64,000 bases of DNA from Bacillus sp. REN16. Lineage in GTDB: Bacteria > Bacillota > Bacilli > Bacillales > Bacillaceae_L. Both the position numbers and the translations under genes were made by a program. The DNA is taken from positions 96,032-160,031 of the forward strand of contig NZ_JAJFZK010000009.1 in NCBI RefSeq assembly GCF_020731355.1, read 5' to 3'. Below are positions 44,343 to 54,100 of this stretch, in pieces. Within the stretch, counting starts at the first letter, position 1. Every line of letters starts with the position of its first letter. The notes under the pieces were generated by a model. The model was not told the origin of the DNA. It saw only the letters and a program-made list of their open reading frames with translations, and searched no databases.

Positions 44343-44393
44343 TAAAAAAATCGATGCAGCTTACTGAACATTACAATTTTGTAAGCCACACCG
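44343..44393 (-). terminator. Terminator of cls, containing a Bce box in its loop
   Basis: Fourteen-pair stem TCGGTGTGGCTTAC / GTAAGCTGCATCGA (with G-T pairs), 16-base loop, then seven T. The CTTACA-AAAT-TGTAAT box partly overlaps stem and loop. Confidence 0.75.
44370..44385 (-). promoter_or_regulatory. Bce-type response-regulator box upstream of the bcrC-like gene
   Basis: CTTACA-AAAT-TGTAAT on the minus strand; two differences from the 16-base box upstream of the ABC genes. A TATAGT -10 without a recognisable -35 lies downstream, as in activator-dependent promoters. Confidence 0.72.
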
Positions 44394-44405
44394 ACTATTT
44401 ATCAA

Positions 44406-45860
44406 CTATAAAATGGGGGACAAAAGCCTTGAGATGGATTCTTTGAATTTAATATAAGCTCCTCTTTTTCCATATTCCGCATATGTTAGCAGTTTCGACA
44501 GCTTAATATCGTCTTTGAAAATGGCTGTTAGCTCCTTTGAAATGTTCTCATCATATAAAAAGGCATTTACCTCAAAATTGAGTCGGAAGCTCCTTACGTC
44601 GATATTTGCTGTACCGACGGAAGATATCTCCTCATCGACCACAAGTGTCTTTGAATGGATAAAACCATTACTGTAAATATAGACATTTGCCCCAACAGGA
44701 AGCAATTCCCCAATATGCGAAAGGGTTGCCCAATAAACAAAAGGATGATCCGGCTTATCCGGGATCATAATATTCACTTCCACCCCTGAAAGGCATGCCA
44801 CGCGTAACGCATCCAATAGGCTTTTATCAGGAATAAAATACGGTGTCTGCATATAAATTGATTTTTTAGCTGAATAGATCATTTTAATATAAGCATTTTT
44901 AATCTGCTCAAAATCTGTATCTGGACCACTTGTCACAATTTGAACCCCAACATTGCCAAGTCTGACATTTTCAATTGGAAAAAGTTCAGGATCATACATA
45001 ATATCAAAATCACGAGATGCTTGATTCCAGTCTAAAATAAAACGGACCTGCATCGTGTCAACAGCCGTTCCCCTTATGCGCAAATGGGTATCCCGCCAAT
45101 ATCCAAACCTGGAATTTAGGCCTAGATACTCATCCCCTACATTGAAGCCGCCGACATAGCCAACTTTTCCATCAATAATGACCAATTTCCGATGGTTTCT
45201 AAAATTCATCCGCAGATTAATAAACCTTAATCTTGAAGGAAAAAATACCTCGACAAGGCCACCTGCTTCACGAAATTCTTTGAAAAACCGTTTCGTTAAC
45301 GTTCTAGAACCTAACTCGTCATACAGAACGCGGACAGTAATGCCTTCTTTTACCTTCTTTGTTAAATGAGCTATTAATTTTCGGCCAAGGTTATCATTTT
45401 TAATAATATAATATTGCAAATGAATGGATTCTTTTGCAGCCTCAATATCTTCGAATAAACGTCGATATTTCTCTTGCCCATCTGTAAAAACCTCTACTGC
45501 ATTATTTTTCGTAAACAACGCATTCGCATTGACAAGGTTCATATAAATGAGGTCTTGATTATCCTGTGTAATTCGATTGTTAAATAGGAACTTTTGTGTG
45601 CGCAACAGCTCTTTTTGCCTCTCAAGCACCTCTTCAATTCCGCTCTTTTTTAAGTCATCCCACTGAAACAGATGGTCACGTGTTAAATTACGGCCAAGGA
45701 GCAAATACAAAATAAAGCCAGCTACTGGAATGAAAAAAAGGACTAATAACCATGCCCAAGTTGAACTCGCATCTCTTCTTTCACGAAAGATGACGACAAC
45801 GGCAAATACAATGTTCAAGACCAAAACCAACCCTAATAATAATGATGATATATTTACCAT
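44406..45860 (-). CDS. cls: Cardiolipin synthase (phospholipase D type)
   Basis: 484 residues. Two N-terminal membrane helices, then two HKD motifs: HRKLVIIDGKVGYVGG near residue 223 and HSKTLVVDEEISSVGT near residue 401. Cls joins two phosphatidylglycerol molecules into cardiolipin. ATG at 45860 has GAGAGAGGG four to five bases upstream. Ends in a strong terminator. Bacillus genomes often carry several cls genes, so which paralogue this is stays open. Confidence 0.94.
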   Translation of the reverse strand: MVNISSLLLGLVLVLNIVFAVVVIFRERRDASSTWAWLLVLFFIPVAGFILYLLLGRNLTRDHLFQWDDLKKSGIEEVLERQKELLRTQKFLFNNRITQDNQDLIYMNLVNANALFTKNNAVEVFTDGQEKYRRLFEDIEAAKESIHLQYYIIKNDNLGRKLIAHLTKKVKEGITVRVLYDELGSRTLTKRFFKEFREAGGLVEVFFPSRLRFINLRMNFRNHRKLVIIDGKVGYVGGFNVGDEYLGLNSRFGYWRDTHLRIRGTAVDTMQVRFILDWNQASRDFDIMYDPELFPIENVRLGNVGVQIVTSGPDTDFEQIKNAYIKMIYSAKKSIYMQTPYFIPDKSLLDALRVACLSGVEVNIMIPDKPDHPFVYWATLSHIGELLPVGANVYIYSNGFIHSKTLVVDEEISSVGTANIDVRSFRLNFEVNAFLYDENISKELTAIFKDDIKLSKLLTYAEYGKRGAYIKFKESISRLLSPIL

Positions 45861-46029
45861 ATTTCCCTCTCTCACCCGATTCATTCTACATTACAATATA
45901 CTATATTTCAGAATGTTTATAAAACAAATCGCTATTTTCACGCCTTGGCTTACTAATAGGGGTTCTATTTCTATTCTATACATGTTATTTTGATACTATG
46001 GTTTTTAGAAAGCAAAAATGAATAAGACC

Positions 46030-46064
46030 AAGAAACCTGGCCGTTTTTTAATGGCCAGGTTCCT
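46030..46064 (-). terminator. Terminator of the MBL-fold gene
   Basis: Stem AACCTGGCC / GGCCAGGTT with loop ATTAAAAAAC, T-rich tail. Confidence 0.8.
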
Positions 46065-46067
46065 TAC

Positions 46068-46925
46068 CTAATGAATATTTTTATCTACGTACCGTCCGTA
46101 GTCCGGAATCGCAATTTGATCAAACTCTCTCACTAATCTATCTAAGGATTCTTCCAATAACTCACCTGTCATTGGCAAACCATGTCCTGTAATCGCTACG
46201 CTTGGCTTAAGCGTCGCCAATGTTTCAACGGACTTTTTTGCGGATTGCCAATCTGTTGTTAAGTATCTTGGCGGACCACTAATTTCCTGTTCTTGCGTAA
46301 TCACCTTATACAGATACTCTTGCTTAACAGTCACAAATGCATCCCCAGCAATAAGGGAACGATCGTTTTCACGGAAAAAGGAAACATGTCCTGGCGCATG
46401 TCCTGGGGTATGTAACCACCGGAATTCCGGCAAGTGTGGAACGGTTCCGTCTGCAGGCAGCTTTTCCACATGGCTTCCTAACTGAATGGGCTCATTTGGA
46501 AAAAGCGGGGACATCTTCGCAACCATTCCCCCTTCTACGGTTGAATCTGGTTCAGGATAGCTTTGTTGACCTGTTAAATATGGCATTTCCAGTTCATGTG
46601 CATATACAGGAACATCCCAATGCTCAACCAATTCAAGGATTGCACCCACGTGGTCAAAATGACCGTGTGTTAACAGAATTGCCTTCGGGCGGCTTTCCGT
46701 ACCAAAGCGTTCCTCACAAACTGCTATTATTTCTTTAGCAGATCCCGGCATACCCGCGTCTACCATGACAAAATCGGATGTACCTGGCTCACCAATTAAG
46801 ACAAAATTCACAATCTGGATGGTATGACAATATAGATCTGGCAGCACCTGCATCCCCATCCCACTAGCAATAGAAGTCGCAGGAATAAATTTATAATCAC
46901 TTCCATACTGCATGTCTTTCTCCAT
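46068..46925 (-). CDS. MBL-fold metallohydrolase
   Basis: 285 residues. The metal site HGHFDHVG and later ligands in HTPGHAPGHVSFF, AGDAFV and ITGHGLPM show an intact metallo-beta-lactamase fold, of the glyoxalase II/hydrolase type. Substrate unknown. ATG at 46925 has AGGAGG six bases upstream. Isolated gene between terminators. Confidence 0.88.
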   Translation of the reverse strand: MEKDMQYGSDYKFIPATSIASGMGMQVLPDLYCHTIQIVNFVLIGEPGTSDFVMVDAGMPGSAKEIIAVCEERFGTESRPKAILLTHGHFDHVGAILELVEHWDVPVYAHELEMPYLTGQQSYPEPDSTVEGGMVAKMSPLFPNEPIQLGSHVEKLPADGTVPHLPEFRWLHTPGHAPGHVSFFRENDRSLIAGDAFVTVKQEYLYKVITQEQEISGPPRYLTTDWQSAKKSVETLATLKPSVAITGHGLPMTGELLEESLDRLVREFDQIAIPDYGRYVDKNIH

Positions 46926-47145
46926 AAAAATCCTCCTAACATAAAACACTTAGGATTAGTGTTTCACAGGATCTGTATTTTATTTATTGAGAAGGACCAT
47001 ATGTTATTCACCGAGGTTTGACACCCACTGTTATAATTTATTTTTTGGATTACTCCCATTTCTCCATTCGCTTGTTGTAATTTATTTTGACGATCTCTTT
47101 CATGTATGTACGATTATTTATTTAAAAAGTTTCAATTCAAATAAA
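46926..47145. other. Upstream region of the MBL-fold gene
   Basis: 220 bases, AT-rich, with the AGGAGG site of the MBL gene. No repeat, no ORF with a ribosome-binding site. Confidence 0.5.
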
Positions 47146-47172
47146 ACGAACCGGCGTACCGGTTCGTTCATT
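47146..47172. terminator. Terminator of the 162-residue membrane protein gene
   Basis: GC-rich stem CGAACCGG / CCGGTTCG with a CGTA loop. Confidence 0.7.
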
Positions 47173-47659
47173 ACTGTTTTTTAATTCGTTTTGGATAATG
47201 AAAAATCATCCGTAAAATCGTGTAAAATAACAAACTAAATACGATTGTATTCACGATCCAATGGGTGCCAATTAATAAGTTAGCAACCGCAAAAATTAGA
47301 ATCGGTTTTGTTAACGCAAAAGCACACATTTTCCACAAAAATTGAAATTTCAACTGGCGGCGTGTAAGCTTGCTGACCCCTACTCCTAATCCTGCTAACA
47401 CAGAAATCCCAGCAATCCCTAAAAACAGCATCAAAAACGGATAAAACAAGAGAACTTGAATGACATAAATATTTTGAGGGATCTCACTTTCCTTATAAGA
47501 GTCATCCAATAGTAAATCGATTTCAATCGGAAGTGCGATGATAAACAATAATAAAAGGAGGAAAAGAATCGTATTTCTCATTTCCAGCTTATTGAGCCGT
47601 TTCATCGCTGCCTTATTTGGTAATCGCAAACTATCCATAAATGTTGACATGAGTTTCAC
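47171..47659 (-). CDS. Hypothetical membrane protein
   Basis: 162 residues, four predicted helices (about 30-48, 66-85, 85-105 and 115-150). The first 30 residues are amphipathic (SLRLPNKAAMKRLNKLEMRN), somewhat like DUF1189 proteins, but this is a weak resemblance. The start is uncertain (GTG at 47659 or ATG at 47650); neither has a good ribosome-binding site. Gene ends in a terminator. Confidence 0.65.
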   Translation of the reverse strand: MKLMSTFMDSLRLPNKAAMKRLNKLEMRNTILFLLLLLFIIALPIEIDLLLDDSYKESEIPQNIYVIQVLLFYPFLMLFLGIAGISVLAGLGVGVSKLTRRQLKFQFLWKMCAFALTKPILIFAVANLLIGTHWIVNTIVFSLLFYTILRMIFHYPKRIKKQ

Positions 47660-47734
47660 GTAAAGCCACTCGTTTCGTTTAAAAAATTCGTAATTTAAAG
47701 ATACCTTCCATAATAGGAAAGGTATCCGTCAATC

Positions 47735-48220
47735 TTACTTATAAAATTCGTCAGGAATATTGCCGAATTTACGGTTGTGATAAAGGAGTGGCGGCTTGCT
47801 GTCATTTGTAATTTCAACCACTTCACCAATTAAAATTGTATGGTCACCCGCTTCAACCGTCTTAAATGTTTTACAGTGTAAAACCCCTGAAGCTCCCTTG
47901 AGGATTGGAAGATTATTATCAGACATCTCCCATTCGCAGTTCGCAAATCGATCTATCCCCTTGCTTGCAAACAGGGCACAAATATCCCCTTGATCACCAG
48001 CTAGTACATGAACTGCAAATTTATCTGTTTTTGTAAAATTATCGTAAGTGGATACTCTTTTGTCAATGGACCATAAAATCAATAACGGATCCAACGATAC
48101 AGAGGCAAATGAATTTACTGTCAGTCCAAGCGGAACCCCGTTTTCATCAGTTGTTGTAACAACCGTTACACCCGTTGGATAATTCCCCATGACGTCTTTA
48201 AAAGTCTGTACTTTATCCAA
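47735..48220 (-). CDS. Flavin reductase-like, FMN-binding split-barrel protein
   Basis: 161 residues. Segments NYPTGVTVVTTTDENG, LTVNSFASVSLDPLL and FAVHVLAGDQ mark the flavin reductase (HpaC-type) family, which supplies reduced flavin to monooxygenases or has other redox roles. The start is TTG at 48220 with GAAAGGTG. No monooxygenase gene is adjacent, so the partner is unknown. Confidence 0.87.
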   Translation of the reverse strand: MDKVQTFKDVMGNYPTGVTVVTTTDENGVPLGLTVNSFASVSLDPLLILWSIDKRVSTYDNFTKTDKFAVHVLAGDQGDICALFASKGIDRFANCEWEMSDNNLPILKGASGVLHCKTFKTVEAGDHTILIGEVVEITNDSKPPLLYHNRKFGNIPDEFYK

Positions 48221-48352
48221 TGTTCACACACCTTTCTACACGATGACACACTTAATTACTATTTAAAAATAATCTTATTTTTTTGACTTACCAAAATCGT
48301 TAGTATAACTATATCATGATTACATCGACAATTCTATTTCAAAGCATTGAGA

Positions 48353-49198
48353 TTAGCACCTATATATATTGTTCTGGCGGATCCATTTCGTTGCGACCCA
48401 TTTTTCACCCTCAGATACAGGTATACTTGAATGAAGGGACATTCGATCTACCCCACCTTCGCTGTTTCCATACTGAAAATACACTGCAGAACCTTTCTTC
48501 GGAACAATCGAAACGCCCGCCTTCGGAAAAAAAGTTTCTCCCCCGGCATGTACATCATTTAAGTAAATGAGGAACGTACCTACACGCTGACCACCTTTTT
48601 CCGGGTTTACCTTACTTGGCGGAAAATAATCAAAATGGCTTTTATATTCCTCGCCAATCCCATAATTCAATACCTGAAGCCCTTCTCCATTTTCAACAGG
48701 AAATTCGGTTAATTCTGCAATTCTTTCTTCTACTTTTTTAATAAACTCATTTTCTCGTAAATAAAAAGACATTCCTTTACTCGTTCTTCCGGTAGCTGCC
48801 TTTTCTTCACCCGTCTTTGGATCAATAACAGTAGAAGGCTTGAGACGGCTTCTTGACAACTCAATCAACCGGTCACATTCCTCAACGCTTAAGAAATTAT
48901 CTAAATGTATAATAAATGGTTTCTCTACCTTTGACAGGACCCTTATTTCTCGGTCACTAGTACGTAAAACACTTCCCTTTTTCGCGATTTCTGGCTGTTC
49001 ATATTCATATGGAGCTTGTACACTTTGTGTGTCTATCGGTTTATTTCCTACTATTCGAAACAGAGTTGTATAAGAAAGTCTAGGGTCATAACCTTTACGA
49101 ATCATTGCATCTACAATCGTTTCAGGGTTCACGCCGCTGTTAAGGGTTTTAATAATCCAATCCATCAGTGCACCTGGAATTTGCTTCACTTTCTCCAT
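48353..49198 (-). CDS. 2OG-Fe(II) oxygenase, prolyl-4-hydroxylase-like
   Basis: 281 residues. The C-terminal two-thirds is a P4H domain: HFDYFPP (HxD, about residue 188), SLHSSIPV (distal His, about 254) and a lysine in GEKWVATKW that binds 2-oxoglutarate. The LIYLNDVHAGGETFFP strand is typical. Bacillus anthracis has a related P4H acting on collagen-like and EF-Tu substrates. About 60 extra N-terminal residues form a separate helical segment. No collagen-like gene is in the window. Confidence 0.87.
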   Translation of the reverse strand: MEKVKQIPGALMDWIIKTLNSGVNPETIVDAMIRKGYDPRLSYTTLFRIVGNKPIDTQSVQAPYEYEQPEIAKKGSVLRTSDREIRVLSKVEKPFIIHLDNFLSVEECDRLIELSRSRLKPSTVIDPKTGEEKAATGRTSKGMSFYLRENEFIKKVEERIAELTEFPVENGEGLQVLNYGIGEEYKSHFDYFPPSKVNPEKGGQRVGTFLIYLNDVHAGGETFFPKAGVSIVPKKGSAVYFQYGNSEGGVDRMSLHSSIPVSEGEKWVATKWIRQNNIYRC

Positions 49199-49334
49199 TT
49201 CTTTCTCCCCTTTAAAAGCCCTTGAATTTATATTTAGAAATCCCTTACATTTTATTTTAATATATTCAGTTAAAATCTGGTAGTAATTCCTTTTCCTCCA
49301 AAGTTAGTACTTTCGGGATTGCCACCTTTTGGAC

Positions 49335-49368
49335 AAAAAAATAAAAGTAACCACAGGTGCAGTTACTT
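49335..49368 (-). terminator. Terminator of the ferredoxin gene
   Basis: Stem AAGTAAC / GTTACTT with a ten-base loop, followed by TTATTTTTTT on the minus strand. Confidence 0.7.
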
Positions 49369-49401
49369 AATTAGATTAGTATTTTTTATGTATGTTTTGG
49401 T

Positions 49402-49638
49402 TTATACTCCGAAAAATTCTCGCGCTAAGTCAGCAAATCCAATTTCATCATCAGGTACTTCATCCTCATGATAAATCGCGTCAACCGGGCAAACAGATAC
49501 ACATGCCCCACAGTCAATACAAATGTCGGGATTGATATAATACTGATCATCACCAGGTTCGATACAGTCGACAGGACACACCTCTACACACTCTGCTGCT
49601 TTCTCCGCTCCACAAGGAGACGTGATTACATATGCCAC
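49402..49638 (-). CDS. Ferredoxin, seven-iron or 2[4Fe-4S] type
   Basis: 78 residues. Two cysteine clusters: CGAEKAAECVEVCPVDC (first cluster, with a spacing that suits a [3Fe-4S] or 7Fe ferredoxin) and CIDCGACVSVCPVDAI. A small electron carrier of the Bacillus 7Fe ferredoxin type. GTG start with AAGGAGG upstream. Stand-alone gene. Confidence 0.92.
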   Translation of the reverse strand: MAYVITSPCGAEKAAECVEVCPVDCIEPGDDQYYINPDICIDCGACVSVCPVDAIYHEDEVPDDEIGFADLAREFFGV

Positions 49639-49791
49639 CTAATCCCTCCTTTTTGAAGATCTCCTAGTAGACTAGAAGTCTTCCGCATTTATTACACCCT
49701 ATGTTGCTTGGCAGAGAAGTATTCCGGAATATAAGGAATTCGTTTGAGGGGGATGGAGCTGGAATTGGTGTTTTACTTTATGGGGGAAGTG

Positions 49792-50150
49792 ATGAAGAAC
49801 TGAACTGGGCCGGAGCTCTCACGGAATGTCTTTCATCGACCTTATGAAGGACCGAATGGGGCCGGAGCACTCGCGGAATGTCCTTCATCTGCCTGATGAA
49901 GGACCGAATGGGGCCGGGGCACTTCCGGAATGTCCTTCATCGACCTTATGAAGGACCGAACGCGGCCGGGGCACTTCCGGAATGTCCTTCATCGACCTTA
50001 TGAAGGACCGAACGCGGCCGGAGCACTCGCGGAATGTCCTTCATCGACCTTATGAAGGACCGAACGCGGCCGGGGCACTCGCGGAATGTCCTTCATCGAC
50101 CTTATGAAGGACCGAATGGGGCCGGAGCACTTCCGGAATGTCCTTCATCC
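49792..50150. repeat. Seven-unit 52-bp tandem repeat with hairpin units
   Basis: ATGAAG starts at 49792, 49844, 49896, 49948, 50000, 50052 and 50104, exactly 52 bases apart. Each unit is bounded by ATGAAGGAC and GTCCTTCAT, so each forms a hairpin. Internal variants (AATGGGG / AACGCGG; GGAGC / GGGGC; CTCGCGG / CTTCCGG) are shuffled between units. GC-rich compared with its surroundings. No ORF spans it and no unique spacers occur, so it is not a CRISPR. It fills the 580-base gap between ferredoxin and the TipA-like gene. Confidence 0.92.
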
Positions 50151-50176
50151 AACCTTCTTCTTTTTCCTCCTCCATA

Positions 50177-50212
50177 AAAAAAGAGCAAGACCCATTAGAT
50201 AAGATCTCGCCC
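50177..50212 (-). terminator. Terminator of the TipA-like MerR gene
   Basis: Stem GCGAGA / TCTTGC (one G-T) around a long loop, followed by TCTTTTTTT on the minus strand. Confidence 0.6.
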
Positions 50213-50219
50213 CATAATT

Positions 50220-50987
50220 CTATTCACTCTTTTGCCCCGTATAAACATGAATCGCGTCTCTTAAGAATTCTGCGGTTCCAGGCTGCTCTTTGTCGTAGTA
50301 CGCCGTGAACCTCTCGTCATCAACATACATTTGAGCTAAACCTGCGTGTGCTTCTTTTGAGTAGCTTGGCCAGAAAAACATGAGCCACTTCTTATGCGTC
50401 TCAGCTGCTTTTTGCCCCAATTCGCCAGCTGGGTCTCCAGTCAGCATCGCATCCCTTAAGGTTTCCATCAATTCTTCACTAAGACGTGTCACCGCTTCAT
50501 GGTCTTCTTTAGACAAGTTCATAAATTTCTGATTTGATTGCTTAACCGTTTCCTCACCATATTTTTCACGGATTTCTTTTCCGTACTTCTTCTCGTTTTC
50601 ATCGAGGGCTTTCTTTTTAAAGCCTTCAAATTTTTCTTGATCGGACATGGTTATTCTCCCTTCTTTTTGCGCAATGGTTTTTTCGACATTGGCAATTAAT
50701 TGATCGATTTGCTTTCGTTTATCAAGGAGCTGCTCCCGATGTTCTTCCAATGCTTTAGATTCATCAAAGGCAGGATTCGTCATGATTTGTTTAATATCAG
50801 TTAGATTGACTCCGAGCTCACGGTAAAAGAGGATTTGCTGAAGGCGGTTGACCTCGTCCTGGCCATAGATTCGGTACCCTGATGAATTAATTCTTGCCGG
50901 CTTAAGAATCTCAATTTCATCGTAATACCGCAATGTTCTGGTGCTTACGCCCGCTAGTTTCGCTAATTTTTGTACCGTGTATTCCAC
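50220..50987 (-). CDS. MerR family activator with TipAS ligand domain (Mta/TipA-like)
   Basis: 255 residues. The N-terminal MerR helix-turn-helix (VQKLAKLAGVSTRTLRYYDE) is followed by a long coiled coil (about 75-120) and a C-terminal TipAS domain (about 135-255) that binds amphipathic drugs in relatives. GTG at 50987 is chosen because AGGGGGTGATAGG precedes it. The promoter has a 19-bp spacer carrying a palindrome, typical of MerR autoregulation. Confidence 0.9.
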   Translation of the reverse strand: MEYTVQKLAKLAGVSTRTLRYYDEIEILKPARINSSGYRIYGQDEVNRLQQILFYRELGVNLTDIKQIMTNPAFDESKALEEHREQLLDKRKQIDQLIANVEKTIAQKEGRITMSDQEKFEGFKKKALDENEKKYGKEIREKYGEETVKQSNQKFMNLSKEDHEAVTRLSEELMETLRDAMLTGDPAGELGQKAAETHKKWLMFFWPSYSKEAHAGLAQMYVDDERFTAYYDKEQPGTAEFLRDAIHVYTGQKSE

Positions 50988-51009
50988 CCTATCACCCCCT
51001 GATATGTTC

Positions 51010-51040
51010 ACTTTACACCTTGACGTAACGTCAAGGTCAA
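51010..51040 (-). promoter_or_regulatory. MerR-type promoter with 19-bp spacer
   Basis: Minus strand TTGACC, 19 bases, TAAAGT. The spacer contains the palindrome CCTTGACGT-T-ACGTCAAGG. MerR activators need such an over-long spacer and twist it. Transcription would start about 16 bases before the GTG, supporting that start. Confidence 0.82.
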
Positions 51041-51067
51041 CACATCTTTTAAAAAATATTTTTATTA

Positions 51068-51102
51068 AAAAAACCCTACAAGATATGTAAACCTTGTAGG
51101 GC
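51068..51102 (-). terminator. Terminator of the RND gene
   Basis: Stem CCCTACAAG / CTTGTAGGG, followed by seven T on the minus strand. Confidence 0.85.
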
Positions 51103-51110
51103 GTAATTGA

Positions 51111-54100
51111 TTAGTTTTCTTGAATGTTTTTACGGTCTTTCTTAAACATTTTAGATAAAATTTCATAGACAATTGGAACGACTAGAAGTGTTAATAGTGT
51201 CGAACTTGCCAGACCACCGATAACGGTAATACCTAGTCCTTTGGAAATTAATCCGCCACCGCCTGCACCTAAAACTAATGGAACTAACGCACCCATTGTA
51301 GCAATTGCCGTCATTAGGATTGGACGTAAACGGGTAGATCCTGCTTCAAGAACAGCTTCACGCATTGTCATACCATCACGTTCCATATGAATGATCCGGT
51401 CAACCAGGACAATTGCATTCGTTACTACGATACCAATTAACATCAAGAGACCCATCATAACCGAAACGGAAATGGTTTCGCCTGCAATCAATAATCCGAC
51501 AAACGAACCAATTATCGCAAATGGAAGGGAGAACAGAATTGCAAATGGCGCAACCCCTTCACCGAAGGTTACAACAAGGATGAAGTACACAATTGCAATC
51601 GCTGCAAGCATCGCAAGACCAAGCTGAGTAAATGTTTCAACCATGTCTGCTTGAACACCTGCAACATCAAGTGTTACTCCTTTTGGTAAGTCAAGCTTTT
51701 CAACTTCTTTCCCAACTTTAGATGTGACCTTTGAAATATCATCGCCAAGAATGTTTCCTGAAACGGAAGCATAGTACTCGCCCTTACTGCGGGAAAGTGT
51801 ATTTAAGGTAGTACCTTCTGTCACTGTTACTAAATCAGATAGTGGCATTGTTGTACCCATTGCTGTTGGTATCTGAGTTGCAAGAAGCTCATCAATTGAT
51901 TTAGGTTCAGCTACCTCTTCCTGCTGAACAATAACCTCTAGATTATTTCCGTCTTTTTCAACTGTTGTTAAGACGTCTTTTGAACGATTAGGATTTAACA
52001 TCATTACAATCTGACCAGTTGTTAGTCCGTATTGTAATAAATCATCCTGTTCCACATTGAAGGTGTACTCAACGTACGCATCTTCTGTACTAGAAGAAAC
52101 ATCCTCCAAGCCGTCTGCATCCTTCATGACATCTTCAACCATATTTACTGCATCATTAAGCTTATCTAAATCTTCTCCATACAATGTATAGCTTACTTCA
52201 CTTGTACTCATCGACATTGATGAGAAGTTCTGGCTCTTCCACTCACCGGATTGACCAATATTGAACACATACTCCTCAACTTCTTCGCGAGCTTCAGGGA
52301 AATCCTTCATGTCTGGGTCAAAGATGAGGTACATCAATGCACCGTCACCGCCGCCACCCATCATCGCAGCCATCGGATCTCCACTCTCTGTTACGGATAC
52401 TTGAAGGATATCAATATCTTCACGCTTTAATAGCTCTTCTTCAACTGCCGCTACATTTTCAAGTGTTTCATCCTTTAACTCACCAGTACCTGGTGTGTAG
52501 GTTAAGTACATAACCTTTTCTTCTTCACTCCCCATAAAACTAAAACCGATAAGTGGTGTTAATGCTAAACTGCCAACTAATAGTAAAATTGAAAGCACAG
52601 ACACGATAATTTTATGGTTCAGAGACCAATTTAAAATACCTTTGTACCAGTTTGCAAGCTTACCTGCTTCTTTATGTTTTGCTTCTGTTTTTTCAACATA
52701 AAGCTGCTTTTTAAATAGCGTATGTGATAACGCTGGTACAATTGTGATTGCAACCAGTAATGAAGCTCCTAACGCAAACGTCATTGTTAACGCGAATGGC
52801 ATGAACAATTCTCCAACCATTCCGCCTACAAAAATAAGTGGTGCAAAAACAGCGACCGTAACTAATGTAGATGAAAGAATTGGTTTAAACATTTCAATCG
52901 TTGCTTCACGAATTAACGCACGACCATTTAATTTTTCTTCTTTTAAATGCAGTCTTCGATATATATTTTCTACAACAACGATAGAGTCATCAATTACCCG
53001 TCCAATTGCTACGGTAACGGCTCCTAGTGTCATTAAGTTTAATGTGATATCCATCCATTTCAGCAACAACAATGCCATAAAAATGGAGACTGGAATTGAG
53101 ACAATCGAAATAATCGTTGATTTAAAGTTACGCAGGAAAAGCAAAATAATTAATACCGCAATCAAGCCACCAAAAAGGGCCTTTTCCACCATTGTTGACA
53201 CTGATTCTTCAATCGGCTTACCTTGGTCTAGCGATACATCAATGACAAGACCCTCAACTCGATCCTGTTCATCTTTAATTAAGTCTTTTACTTCGTTTAC
53301 AACATCTACTGTGTTTGCTTGCTGCTCTTTTACAATTTGTATAGCAATGGCGTCTTTACCGTTCGTACGTGAAACAGATTGAACGCGACCAACTTCTTTA
53401 ATTGTTGCAATATCACCAAGCTCCACGAACGGTACTGGATTATTTTCAGAAGGTGTAACCGGAATTACCATTTCCTTTAATTCAGCAGCTGTCATGAATT
53501 TCCCATCAACCGAAACAGCTTGTTCGCCTTCTTCAAACTCAAATAGTCCCAATGATACAGCCATATCACTGGCTTGAATCATTTGCTTAACCGTATCTTC
53601 TGTAAGATCAAGTTCAGCCATTTTGTCTTTATTATAGGTAAGTTCAACTTCCTCAATATGCTGACCTGTGATTGATGCAGAACCAACCCCATCAAGTTTT
53701 TCAATTTTCGGAAGTAAAACATCTTCAACTGTTGATGTTAAATCTACAATATCTTCAGTTGTGCTACTAACACTAAGTGCTACGACCGGCATCATATTCA
53801 TGCTAATCGCCGTAATCATAGGCTCTTGTGCATTTTCTGGTAAAGAAACTGCATCTAACGCGGACTGCAAGGCCCGCTTAGCTTCGTCCATATCCTCACC
53901 ATAGTTATATTCAACTTGAATATTGGCCATGTTCGAATAAGAATTCGAATAGACCGATTTAACCCCTTCAAGTCCTTCAACTGCTTTTTCAATCGGCATC
54001 GAGACATCTTCCATTACCTGTTCAGGAGTTGCTCCAGGATACACATCCATGACCATAAGGAAAGGAATGGATATATCCGGAATTGTTTCTGTCTTCATTT

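Noticed and set aside
49792-50150. Possible CRISPR array
   Set aside because: The units are contiguous 52-bp repeats without unique spacers and there are no cas genes; it is a tandem repeat.
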